From an uncultured Coriobacteriaceae bacterium (GTDB lineage: Bacteria > Actinomycetota > Coriobacteriia > Coriobacteriales > Atopobiaceae), in NCBI GenBank assembly GCA_902766445.1, contig CACXDP010000150.1:1-33898 (forward strand): 33,898 nt of DNA. Reading direction: 5' to 3'. The translations under genes were made by a program, and so were the position numbers. Shown here piece after piece: positions 24,059 to 31,814 of this stretch. Under the pieces are notes generated by a model that worked only from the letters and a program-made list of their open reading frames with translations, was not told the origin of the DNA and ran no database searches. Numbering within the stretch: the first letter of the stretch is position 1; each line of letters begins with the position of its first letter.

Positions 24059-25136
24059 GCATAGCGTCACCAAAGGAAAGCATGCGGTAGCGCCGCTCGA
24101 TGGCCTCAGCGTACGCGGCCATGATTTGCTCACGCGTCGCAAAGGCCGAGACGAGCATCATGAGGGTTGATCGCGGCACGTGGAAGTTCGTGATCATGGC
24201 ATCTACCACGTGAAACTCGGAGCCTGGCATCAGGAAGAGGTTCGTCGTTGCGTTCTCGCGCGCAACCATAGCCTTGGCGTCAGCATCCCACGCGCTCTCA
24301 AGCGAACGGACGCTCGTCGTGCCCACGGCCACCACGCGGTGTCCGGCCTCATGCGTCGCGCACACGGCATCGACGACCGACTGCGGCACGTGATAGCGCT
24401 CGGTATGGATGGTGTGGTCGCGCGGGTCGTCCTCTTCGACCAGACGGAAGGTGTCGATACCCACCTCGAGCTCCACCTCGGCCCAGCCCACGCCCGATGC
24501 CTTGAGCTGGGAGAGTAGCCCGGGCGTGAAGTGCAGACCCGCTGTCGGTGCCGCTGCCGAATGCTCCTCTTGCATGGCATAGACCGTCTGATACTTCTCG
24601 GGATCTCCCTTGTATGCGGTGATGTAAGGTGGCAACGGTACGTTGCCCACGGCATGAATGGCCTCGTCGAGCGTTCGTCCGCCTTGCGGTTCGAAGCGCA
24701 CGATGCGCCCTCCCCTGCTGCCCTCCACGAAATCGAGGACCTCACCGACGAGGACTACCTCAGCGGTTTCTGGCGCCAAGAGGCCACCGGCGCGAAACTC
24801 GATGCGAGCTCCCTGCCTCAGGCGCCTTCCCGGGTGCACGAGGCACTCCCAGGTCGTCCCCAAGGAATCAAGGTCCTCCCTTCGACGAAGAAGCAGCGCC
24901 TCGGCCACGCCGCCCGTGGGCTTGTGTCCAACGAGGCGTGCTGGCAGGACGCGCGTGCGATTCGCGACGAGCAGGTCGCCCGGATCGAGGTACTCTCCGA
25001 CGTCGGAGAAGCGGCGATGCTCGATGGTGCCTTCCTTGCGGTGCAGGACCAGAAGTCGGCACGAGTCGCGCGGCTCGGCTGGTGCCTGCGCGATCAGCTC
25101 CTCGGGAAGGTCGTAGTCAAAGTCATCGGTTCGCAT
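24048..25136 (-). CDS. queA: S-adenosylmethionine:tRNA ribosyltransferase-isomerase
   Basis: Transfers the ribosyl part of SAM to preQ1-tRNA to give epoxyqueuosine-tRNA. Signatures are MRTDDFDYDLPEELIAQ.P.PRD at the start, GDLLVANRTRVLPARL, NVPLPPYI, SAAAPTAGLHFTPGLL, HTERYHVP, VGTTSVRSLE and ITNFHVPRSTLMMLVSAFA. At 362 residues it is slightly longer than typical (about 340-350). The start at 25136 has GGAG in front; the longer frame adds 32 residues without similarity. Together with tgt and queH it completes the late queuosine pathway in this window. It is the last gene of a leftward group, 40 bases after the zinc-ribbon gene. Confidence 0.97.
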   Translation of the reverse strand: MRTDDFDYDLPEELIAQAPAEPRDSCRLLVLHRKEGTIEHRRFSDVGEYLDPGDLLVANRTRVLPARLVGHKPTGGVAEALLLRRREDLDSLGTTWECLVHPGRRLRQGARIEFRAGGLLAPETAEVVLVGEVLDFVEGSRGGRIVRFEPQGGRTLDEAIHAVGNVPLPPYITAYKGDPEKYQTVYAMQEEHSAAAPTAGLHFTPGLLSQLKASGVGWAEVELEVGIDTFRLVEEDDPRDHTIHTERYHVPQSVVDAVCATHEAGHRVVAVGTTSVRSLESAWDADAKAMVARENATTNLFLMPGSEFHVVDAMITNFHVPRSTLMMLVSAFATREQIMAAYAEAIERRYRMLSFGDAMLIL

Positions 25137-25176
25137 CTGTCTCCTACCTTTCGTCCGGTTCGTGGCACGCCATCGC

Positions 25177-26883
25177 TCACGCGCGGGGAATCTCGGTCCA
25201 GTCAGCACCGGGGTCGAAGCCTCCAGATCCACCGATCACGTCCCCGGCCTGATTCTCGTACGCACGGTCCGCCGACACGTCCAGCTCGACCTCGCGCCCG
25301 TCGGAGGTGACGAACGTGTTGACCCCACGTATGGCCTCCGACCAGTCGCCCACACCACCTCCGGTAGCGCTTCCCCTGAACTCCGCGTTTGTTCGCTCGC
25401 GGAACGCGGCGTGGTGCGCGTCGCTTTGGGCATGCCAAGAGGCGAGCTGCGCATCAAACGCGGCCTGGCGTTGTCGGTCAGCCGCGAGCGCCGCCTGCGT
25501 CTGCGCATTCATCATCGCAATCTGCTGGTTGGTGGCCTGCTGCATGGCTGCCGCTTCTTGGCGGGAGTCCGACTCGGCGAGCGCAATGAGCTCCTCATGC
25601 AGCGCATAGTCATTGACTAGCGGAACAAACGCCTGTTGATAGAGACGGTCAAACTTGCTTGCAGGTGCAAAGAGCACCGCAACACCCGCCACATCCCAGT
25701 AGATGCTACCCGTGTGGCGGTAGGGCTCGAACTCAGGCAGGCTCCAAGCGCCAGCAGCTCCCGAGCCGGCCGTGACGGATCCGCTTCGAACGTCCTGCGT
25801 CTCCCTGCGCTTTTTGCGCCTGCCAAAGAGCCCACCTACCGCAGCACCAAGACCCACAACCATACCAGCGGGATTCAACATATCGACGCCGGAGGCATCG
25901 CGAATGGCATACATGCGCACGTATGCTGCCAGTCGGTATGCGATGTCCTGGTAGACGAACTCGTAGATGCGCGTAAGCTCTGCTGCGAAGGGGTCTTTGA
26001 GCAGCGCCCCGCCAGAGGACTGTGCGGCACGCCGAAACTGCGCATGCCCCATCTCTTGGAGCTGGCCGAGGCGCGATGACCCCACCTCGCGCACGAGCCG
26101 CACGCCATGACCGGCGGCTTGACCCGTGACGCGGCGCATCGCAGCGTCGGCAAGCTCGCGTGGATCGGGCATATCGGCGTAGTTGGTACGGTCCACGCCC
26201 GCAAGCGCCCCGCCATACATGGCCATCGTGGCTCGCATGCTTTCGCTCATACGCATGCCCGCATCACCGAGCTCGAGGCTCATCTTGCCACTCGAGCCAT
26301 CGTCAAAGCTCGCTCGTGCCAGATACGGCCGCGAGCTGGAGCTACCACGCAGCAACCTCGCATCGCTGAGCTGCCAATTCGTGGGAAGCGTCAGCAAGAA
26401 CAACCCCCGGCCGCTCGACGCGTCACGCACGACGGCGCCATGGCGGTATTGTGGCTGTGCGGTCTCGCGGGCGGCGGCTTCGCGGGCGGCCTGCTCCCGC
26501 GCGGCGGCTTCGCGGGCGGCACGCTCTCGTTCCGCCCGCTCCCGCGCCGCCTGCCTCCGGGCCTCCTCAGCCTTCCTGGCCTCCTCTTGCTGCCGGAGCT
26601 CCTCTTGCTGTGCCTCGAAGGTGAGTCGTTGCTCTTCGGCCTTCCTCTTGGCCTCTTCGGCGTCGCGCTCAGCCTGTTTGCACGTCTCCTCAGCCTGCCG
26701 CGCCGCCTCCTGTGCCTCACGCATCGTCGCCCGAGCGGCTCGCAGCATCTCCTCAATCGCCCGAGCCTGCGCTATGTCAACCGGCTTCCCGCAATGCGGA
26801 CAGAAGCACCTCACGGCATCCGCACGCGGCACGAAGCTCTCGCCACACGCAGGGCACATCAGCGGCTTGTCGGACCCACTCAT
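25177..26883 (-). CDS. Zinc-ribbon, coiled-coil protein of unknown function, 568 aa
   Basis: Not recognised as a named family. The N-terminus has a zinc ribbon (Cys10-x2-Cys13 ... Cys28-x2-Cys31, in MCPACGESF...CFCPHCGKPV). Residues about 36-145 are a highly charged coiled coil ending in near-perfect AARE/AAREQ repeats. Then comes a globular part with a strand-rich region (FLLTLPTNWQLSDARLL), a Gly-rich hydrophobic stretch (GMVVGLGAAVGGLFG) followed by basic RRKKRR, and an Ala/Gln/His-rich C-terminal region. No signal peptide is seen. Its ATG overlaps the queH stop as ATGA, so it is translationally coupled to queH, and queA follows. Whether it takes part in queuosine biology or only shares the operon cannot be told. 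Confidence 0.78.
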   Translation of the reverse strand: MSGSDKPLMCPACGESFVPRADAVRCFCPHCGKPVDIAQARAIEEMLRAARATMREAQEAARQAEETCKQAERDAEEAKRKAEEQRLTFEAQQEELRQQEEARKAEEARRQAARERAERERAAREAAAREQAAREAAARETAQPQYRHGAVVRDASSGRGLFLLTLPTNWQLSDARLLRGSSSSRPYLARASFDDGSSGKMSLELGDAGMRMSESMRATMAMYGGALAGVDRTNYADMPDPRELADAAMRRVTGQAAGHGVRLVREVGSSRLGQLQEMGHAQFRRAAQSSGGALLKDPFAAELTRIYEFVYQDIAYRLAAYVRMYAIRDASGVDMLNPAGMVVGLGAAVGGLFGRRKKRRETQDVRSGSVTAGSGAAGAWSLPEFEPYRHTGSIYWDVAGVAVLFAPASKFDRLYQQAFVPLVNDYALHEELIALAESDSRQEAAAMQQATNQQIAMMNAQTQAALAADRQRQAAFDAQLASWHAQSDAHHAAFRERTNAEFRGSATGGGVGDWSEAIRGVNTFVTSDGREVELDVSADRAYENQAGDVIGGSGGFDPGADWTEIPRA

Positions 26884-27518
26884 CTTGCGCTTCCCTTCGA
26901 TGGTGACCCATTCGTACCAGCGGCAGCTTCTCGCGCGGCCTTCTTTGCAGCCTTGCGGGCGTCTCGACGCTCTTGTCGTTCGATGGCAGCCTCAGCCGCA
27001 CTGAAGCGACAGCCGCAATAGTTCTGCCGATACATGCCCAGTTCACGCGAGCGCCTCGTCGCCTCGGGATAGTGTGGCCTGAAGTCGCGTACCACCGGCG
27101 TGAGCCCGTGATGGGCCGCCAGCGCTACGAGCACCTCGTTGCAGGTCTCAAAAAGCTGATACGGCGAGACGGCAAGCGTCGTGGAGATGTGACTGAAGCC
27201 CCTCTCCCCTGCCACGCGGCAACTCTCGGCCAGACGCAGCGCGTAGCAGGCACGGCAACGGCGCTCACGGTCGAAGCCCGCCGGTGCCGCGCCGCGCTCC
27301 CATGCCTCACGATCGTCACCCGCTATGATGACCTCGACCTGCGCCACCTCACGCGCCCAGTCGAGCAGCGTTTGTAGGCGCAGGTCGTGCTCTGCCACTG
27401 GCTGGATGTTTGGGTTCGTCCAGCAAATCGTCGGCTCGAAGCCCTCCTCGCGCAGCAAACGCAGCGGCTCGAGAGAGCACGGGCCGCAGCAGGCATGCAA
27501 GAGGAGCGGTGTGGGCAT
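26880..27518 (-). CDS. queH: Epoxyqueuosine reductase QueH
   Basis: The non-orthologous replacement of QueG (formerly DUF208), reducing epoxyqueuosine to queuosine in tRNA. Visible are LLLHACCGPCSLEPLR with the Cys pair and third Cys (10, 11, 14), the RCRACYALRLAES cysteine pair, and RQNYCGCRFS near residue 180; these Cys bind an iron-sulfur cluster and catalytic metal in the family. The C-terminal 30 residues are basic and Ala-rich. The start at 27518 follows AAGGAGG; the longer frame has none. It is preceded by thrH (63 bases) and overlaps the zinc-ribbon gene by 4 bases. Confidence 0.93.
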   Translation of the reverse strand: MPTPLLLHACCGPCSLEPLRLLREEGFEPTICWTNPNIQPVAEHDLRLQTLLDWAREVAQVEVIIAGDDREAWERGAAPAGFDRERRCRACYALRLAESCRVAGERGFSHISTTLAVSPYQLFETCNEVLVALAAHHGLTPVVRDFRPHYPEATRRSRELGMYRQNYCGCRFSAAEAAIERQERRDARKAAKKAAREAAAGTNGSPSKGSAR

Positions 27519-27581
27519 GGAGCCTCCTTGGGGCGAAGTATTGGAGTACATCAATCGGTCAGACAGCACAAAACAACGTGT

Positions 27582-28187
27582 CTATGACGCCAACGCAGCC
27601 TTGAAGGCAGCCAACAGCTCGTCAAATTCCTCGTATGCAGGAATCTCCGGATAGTCCGCCTTTATTTGCTCGGTGCTACGGAAGAGAAAACCTGCCTTGC
27701 TCGCCTGTATCATCGCGAGGTCGTTGAACGAGTCACCCGTGGCAATAGTGTCGAAGCCCATACCCTGCAGCCCTCGCACCGTGGTGAGCTTGGACTCGGG
27801 ACAGCGCATCCGCACGCCCGCGACCATGCCCTCTGCGTCGATCTCCAACGAGTTGCAGAAGAGCGTAGGCCAGCCGAGCTTCTTCATGAGCGGTTTCGCG
27901 AACTCCTCGAACGTGTCAGAGATGATGATCACCTGACTCAGCGTACGCAGCTCGTCGAGGAACTCTTTCGCCCCGGGCAAGGGATCAATCGTGGCGATGA
28001 CGTCCTGAATCTGCTTGAGCCCAAGCCCATGCTCGCGCAGAATGTCCATGCGAAAGCGCATGAGCTTATCGTAGTCGGGCTCGTCGCGTGTGGTACGGCG
28101 CAGCTCAGGTATACCCGTCGCCTCGCTGAAGGCGATCCAAATCTCGGGGACGAGCACGCCCTCCATGTCCAAGCAACATACGTTCAT
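27582..28187 (-). CDS. thrH: ThrH-type phosphoserine phosphatase/homoserine phosphotransferase, 201 aa
   Basis: A HAD enzyme closely resembling Pseudomonas ThrH over its full length. The start is CCLDMEGVLVPEIWIAFSEATGI (nucleophile Asp in a DxEG motif), then DYDKLMRFRM, IISDTFEEFAKPLMKKLGWPTLFCNSLEID and the metal motif ATGDSFNDLAMI. ThrH removes phosphate from phosphoserine and can pass it to homoserine, linking serine and threonine synthesis. Other genes of those pathways are not here. A GGGAGGAG box precedes the ATG, and a possible promoter TTGTTC-18-TAGAGT lies at 28253-28224 on the minus strand. It is likely the first gene of the thrH-queH-zinc ribbon-queA operon. Confidence 0.92.
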   Translation of the reverse strand: MNVCCLDMEGVLVPEIWIAFSEATGIPELRRTTRDEPDYDKLMRFRMDILREHGLGLKQIQDVIATIDPLPGAKEFLDELRTLSQVIIISDTFEEFAKPLMKKLGWPTLFCNSLEIDAEGMVAGVRMRCPESKLTTVRGLQGMGFDTIATGDSFNDLAMIQASKAGFLFRSTEQIKADYPEIPAYEEFDELLAAFKAALAS

Positions 28188-28223
28188 GGTTCTTCTCCTC
28201 CCGGATGGTCATTCGCGTGACCT

Positions 28224-28253
28224 ACTCTAGCGCAAAAGGCAACGAAAGAACAA
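28224..28253 (-). promoter_or_regulatory. Candidate thrH-queH operon promoter
   Basis: On the minus strand TTGTTC (28253-28248), an 18-base spacer and TAGAGT (28229-28224). It is a fair sigma-70 match about 37 bases before the thrH start. Confidence 0.35.
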
Positions 28254-28282
28254 CGGAAGAAGCGCACGACGTTCACCGGGGG

Positions 28283-29992
28283 TTACAAGCTGCGGTAGTA
28301 GTCCTCCAGATGCGGGCGCGCAGCCACATAGACTTCCTGCAGGTTCGGGTCGAACTGGCTCCCCATGCCATCCATGATGATGGCATCGGCCTTCTCGAAG
28401 GACATGGCCTCCTTGTAGACACGCTTGCTCACCAGCGCGTCGTAGACGTCAGCAATCGCCATGATGCGTGCCTCAAGCGGGATACCCTCGCCCGCCAGGC
28501 CCTCTGGATAGCCCGAACCATCCCAGCGTTCGTGGTGATAGTGCGCCACGTTTTCGGCGATGTGGTGGAACTTCACGTCATCGGTGTTCTTCAGAATCTC
28601 GTGTACGATGCGGGCGCCTTCAGCCGCATGCGCTTTCATCTTGTCGAATTCCTCGGGCGTAAAGCGTCCCGGCTTGCGCAGCACCGCGTCATCGACGGCA
28701 ATCTTTCCCAAGTCGTGCATGGGCGCCGCCTTGATGACGTTGCGGCAGAAGTCATCCGAGAGCTCGTATGCACCGCTGGCACCGCTTGCACGCATCTGCC
28801 CGATGAGGAGCCGCACGCCCTCGCTCGTGCGCTTGATGTGCCCACCCGTGGAGTTGTCGCGGCTCTCGACCATCATCGCCATGCCCATGACAAGGTTGTC
28901 GTGCATCTCCACGATATGCGCCGTCTTTTTGCTCACCTCATCCTGCAACGTGACATTGAAGGTGTTGAGCAGCTTGATGTAGCGTTGCTCCTCGGTGTCA
29001 TCCACGACGAAGAGCTGGTAGCCGCGCTTGCGCTTCCCGCTAAAGAGGTGCTGCACCGTCACGCGATAGGTGTACTCGCCTCGCTCGTACATCACAACCG
29101 CATCGTCCTTATCCGCCTCGAAAGCCTGGATCCATGGCGTCATCGTGGAAGCCAAGCCCACGTCCTGTGCCAGAGGCTTGTCGACCGTCAGCTCCTCAAG
29201 CTGCGGAAACACACGCTTGGCAATCGCGTTGCTGCCCAGGTAGTTAAGCTTGTGATCGAAGGAAATGAAGCCCGTCTCACCGGTCTGCACGAGCGAGTCA
29301 ATGGCTGAGTCCGTCACGTCATACAGACTGATGCGATGCGCAATGACCAGGTACAACACCAGCGCGAAGTCGTAAGCCGCCGGCAAAAGCTCCACCGTCG
29401 GTATGACGCGCCTCCCACCAAAGAAGAAGACCATGGCAACCGCCTCGGTGAGGAAGAGCAGGATGAGCGTCTTGCGCGAGACTTGCTTCTTGTTCTGGTA
29501 ACTGTAGATGATGGCCGCCATGCTTGCGCAGACGTAGACGATGACGAGTGCGATGAAGACCGTATGCATGGGTCCGTACACTTTCGTCAGCACAGGCACG
29601 CCATCGACGAGGTCGAAGGACACGCTACGGTAGAAGGACGTCGCAAAGGGCACGGGCGTGCCGACGGTAAGCGCGGAGGCATAGACGAGGGTACTCGCCA
29701 AAAAGAGTGCCACGCGCAGGCGGCGGCTCACATCGATGGTACATAAGCTGAAGACGGCGAGCATGAGGATGAGGACCAGATAACACCCTCCCACATAGGA
29801 GAGCTTGTTTGCAATTATCGCCTCACCCAAGGTCCGCGCACTGGCCAGGAGCACATAGCCGAGGTTCGCCACGGGAACAAGCGCAAATATCAGCGTGATG
29901 TGGATGTCGAGGTGTTTGTGCCAGATGTAGAGGTAGGCGATCATGAGGACCATCGCCACAGCAAATACACCCACGTAATACCAAGCCACCAT
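28283..29992 (-). CDS. Membrane HD-GYP-type phosphohydrolase with 7TM-like sensor and PAS-like domains, 569 aa
   Basis: A signalling protein. Residues about 1-225 hold about seven hydrophobic helices, resembling the 7TM sensor region of some histidine kinases. A PAS-like segment (about 237-347, TGETGFISFDHKLNYLGSNAIAK) and a short helix follow. The HD-GYP domain covers about 355-545: GGHIKRTSEG, MHDLGKIAV (His426-Asp427), HYHHERWDGSGYP (about 484-496) and ARIMAIADVYDALVSKRVYK. HD-GYP enzymes usually hydrolyse cyclic di-GMP, but the nucleotide is not proven here. The start at 29992 has GGGAG about 10 bases upstream; the longer frame would run into a 66-bp palindrome. A TACAAT -10-like site lies at 30039-30034 on this strand. 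Confidence 0.9.
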   Translation of the reverse strand: MVAWYYVGVFAVAMVLMIAYLYIWHKHLDIHITLIFALVPVANLGYVLLASARTLGEAIIANKLSYVGGCYLVLILMLAVFSLCTIDVSRRLRVALFLASTLVYASALTVGTPVPFATSFYRSVSFDLVDGVPVLTKVYGPMHTVFIALVIVYVCASMAAIIYSYQNKKQVSRKTLILLFLTEAVAMVFFFGGRRVIPTVELLPAAYDFALVLYLVIAHRISLYDVTDSAIDSLVQTGETGFISFDHKLNYLGSNAIAKRVFPQLEELTVDKPLAQDVGLASTMTPWIQAFEADKDDAVVMYERGEYTYRVTVQHLFSGKRKRGYQLFVVDDTEEQRYIKLLNTFNVTLQDEVSKKTAHIVEMHDNLVMGMAMMVESRDNSTGGHIKRTSEGVRLLIGQMRASGASGAYELSDDFCRNVIKAAPMHDLGKIAVDDAVLRKPGRFTPEEFDKMKAHAAEGARIVHEILKNTDDVKFHHIAENVAHYHHERWDGSGYPEGLAGEGIPLEARIMAIADVYDALVSKRVYKEAMSFEKADAIIMDGMGSQFDPNLQEVYVAARPHLEDYYRSL

Positions 29993-30072
29993 ATCGCAAC
30001 GTCTCCCACCACGAGCTGGACCATTTGCAAGCCATTGTAGTACGACGGGACGCGCAACGGAAACACTCGGCT

Positions 30073-30138
30073 TTGACCACGATCCCGCTGTGGGAAAGTG
30101 GTCATCTGACCACTTTCCCACAGCGGGATCGTGGTCAA
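30073..30138. repeat. 66-bp palindrome with perfect 32-bp arms
   Basis: The left arm 30073-30104 (starting TTGACCACGATCCCGC, ending GTGGTCA) and the right arm 30107-30138 are exact reverse complements, separated by only two bases (TC). It lies between the divergent HD-GYP and HAD genes, upstream of both. No T-run follows on either side, so it is not a standard terminator. Its role is unknown; a MITE-like or REP-like repeat, or a regulatory site, are options. Confidence 0.95.
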
Positions 30139-30165
30139 TGTCTGCTCCCACAGCCTTGCATTGAG

Positions 30166-30196
30166 TGTGATGTTTGGGGATACTCCAAACATCACA
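30166..30196. repeat. 12-bp inverted repeat upstream of the HAD gene
   Basis: The arms TGTGATGTTTGG (30166-30177) and CCAAACATCACA (30185-30196) are perfect, around a 7-base spacer. It lies 37 bases before the HAD start codon. It could be an operator or a leader hairpin. Confidence 0.75.
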
Positions 30197-30232
30197 AACG
30201 CTCGACGCATCTCAACCGATTGAGGGGGAATC

Positions 30233-31048
30233 ATGACGCGCTATCGACTCTTGGCGCTTGACATGGATGGCACACTGCTCAACTCGCACAAGAAGGTCTC
30301 GCCCAAGACCGCAACCGCACTTGCGGAGCTGGCAGAGCGAGGCGTGCCCATCGCCTTTTGCACGGGCAGAAACATTGCCGAACTCGAGCCCTATCTGGGC
30401 GACCTCACGTTCGTCCGTTATGGCGTCTTGGTGAGTGGCGCGCTCGTGCGCGACCTCGTGACAGGCGAGATCGTCGCGTCGTGGCCACATGACACCCCAA
30501 CGGCGCTTGATATCGTCGAGACGGGGTTCCTCGAAGACGCGATGGTACATGTGCTTGCGGTCAACGAGTCGTTTGTGTCGCAAAGGGACTTGAGCCGACT
30601 CGAGGACGTGCACATGGGCGTGTACCGCCCGCTATACGAGGAGCATGCCAAGCACGTAAGCGACATACGTGACGTAATAAACGCGTGCGATGGAGAAGTC
30701 TTGAAGGTCAATCTCTACCACCTATCACCAGAATCGCGCGAGAGGAGCCGTGCACGCCTCGCAGACCACGCCATCACGCTGAGTGATGCGGAGACCACCT
30801 CGCTCGAGTGCTCGCCATTGGGCGTGAGTAAGGCACGTGGGCTGTTGGCGCTCTGCGAGCGCATCGGCTGCACGCTCGACGATGTGGTGATGGTGGGCGA
30901 CGCGGAAAACGACCTGGAGGCGTTGCAAGCGGTAGGCATGCCCGTCGCGATGGGCAACGCCGTACCCGAGGTGGCGCGCACGGCAAAGCTCCAGGTCGCC
31001 GACTGCGATCACGACGGTGTGGCCGAGGTTGTCAGACGGCTGTTTTAG
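30233..31048 (+). CDS. Cof-type HAD-superfamily phosphatase, 271 aa
   Basis: A cytoplasmic sugar-phosphate-type phosphatase. Motif I is LLALDMDGTLLNS (Asp10, Asp12), motif II lies in AFCTGRN, motif III is a Lys in GVSKARGL, and motif IV is MVGDAENDLEALQAVGMPVAMGNA, with a C2B cap between about 85 and 190. The length is typical of the Cof family. The substrate cannot be inferred. A GAGGGGG box lies about 8 bases before the ATG. It is divergent from the HD-GYP gene across the palindromic region and convergent with the DUF3267 gene, 11 bases apart. It is a different branch from the HAD gene next to tgt. Confidence 0.93.
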   Translation: MTRYRLLALDMDGTLLNSHKKVSPKTATALAELAERGVPIAFCTGRNIAELEPYLGDLTFVRYGVLVSGALVRDLVTGEIVASWPHDTPTALDIVETGFLEDAMVHVLAVNESFVSQRDLSRLEDVHMGVYRPLYEEHAKHVSDIRDVINACDGEVLKVNLYHLSPESRERSRARLADHAITLSDAETTSLECSPLGVSKARGLLALCERIGCTLDDVVMVGDAENDLEALQAVGMPVAMGNAVPEVARTAKLQVADCDHDGVAEVVRRLF

Positions 31049-31059
31049 CGGGATGCCCG

Positions 31060-31602
31060 TCAGGCATCGTAAAAGAGGGCAATACCCCGCTCGGTATCCT
31101 CCACATGAGTCGCCTTTGGCTCGCGCAGGATGATGCCCACATAGGCGAAGTCACCCGTGCAACCCGCGAGGTGTATGACAGCAAGAAACCATCCCAGCAA
31201 GGGGAAGCCCAACGACCAAGGCACCGCAAGCAGCGCCGTGGTAACGAGCATCGCAGGCGCGAGCAGCACGGCACAGAAGCGGTGCCTTCGCAACACCGTC
31301 CCTGGCGCCATGGTGTAGAGCATCCAGTCGGTAATCCCGAATCGTAAGTGCGCGGTGAATCCCGTCAGCAGCATGAACGCCCCAGCATGGACCAGCTCGT
31401 GGATCGGTAGCGCCACGACGCTGACGAGCACGAGCACCAAGAACCACAACAGGCTCACAACCTCATGAGGCAAGGCAAAGGCAGCAATGACGCCTACGAG
31501 CACACCGGCCACAAAGATGCCCATGCTCGCCCACACCATCTGCTGCTGCAGCACATAGTCGTTCAGCAGTTCTATGTCTGCCAGTCTTCTCATGCGCTTC
31601 AT
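31060..31602 (-). CDS. DUF3267-type putative membrane zinc metalloprotease, 180 aa
   Basis: A small integral membrane protein with about four hydrophobic segments. HELVH (68-72), at the end of the second helix, is an HExxH zinc site, and the later LAGCTGDFAYVGIILREP matches the conserved Gly-Asp segment of the DUF3267 family of putative zincins. Activity has not been shown by anything seen here. The start is uncertain. I use the ATG at 31602 before KRMRRLADIELLNDYV, with only a weak ribosome binding site; an ATG three codons later is possible, and the longest frame begins upstream at 31677. It is convergent with the HAD gene and divergent from a repeat cluster. Confidence 0.82.
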   Translation of the reverse strand: MKRMRRLADIELLNDYVLQQQMVWASMGIFVAGVLVGVIAAFALPHEVVSLLWFLVLVLVSVVALPIHELVHAGAFMLLTGFTAHLRFGITDWMLYTMAPGTVLRRHRFCAVLLAPAMLVTTALLAVPWSLGFPLLGWFLAVIHLAGCTGDFAYVGIILREPKATHVEDTERGIALFYDA

Positions 31603-31701
31603 AGTAAAGCACTTCGAGGCACACCACAAGGGTTTTACCTTGTGTACAATTGGTTTACATCGTAGGGAATAGTGCACGCAAGGGGGTGCTTCCCGTCGTC
31701 A

Positions 31702-31771
31702 GGGGACTGTCCCCATGATCCAGGGGACTGTCCCCCCAGTCCCCATAACCCAGGGGACTGTCCCCCCAGTC
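31702..31771. repeat. Cluster of three GGGGACTGTCCCC repeats
   Basis: The 13-base near-palindrome GGGGACTGTCCCC occurs at 31702-31714, 31723-31735 and 31753-31765. The last two lie in a longer direct repeat starting CCAGGGGACTGTCCCCCCAG (31720 and 31750, 30 bases apart). The reverse complement is the core of the hairpin at 10781-10809. It sits just upstream of the RNase Z-like gene. Confidence 0.9.
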
Positions 31772-31814
31772 ACTAGGGACACCCCCCTTCGCGCATCTCA
31801 TGGAGGACTGACTG

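Noticed and set aside
26107-27021. A 304-codon plus-strand frame
   Set aside because: Its Leu/Pro-rich sequence is the mirror of the AARE/Glu-rich coiled coil on the other strand.
31702-31771. A CRISPR array
   Set aside because: The repeats are short palindromic GC units with irregular spacing and no unique spacers of even length.
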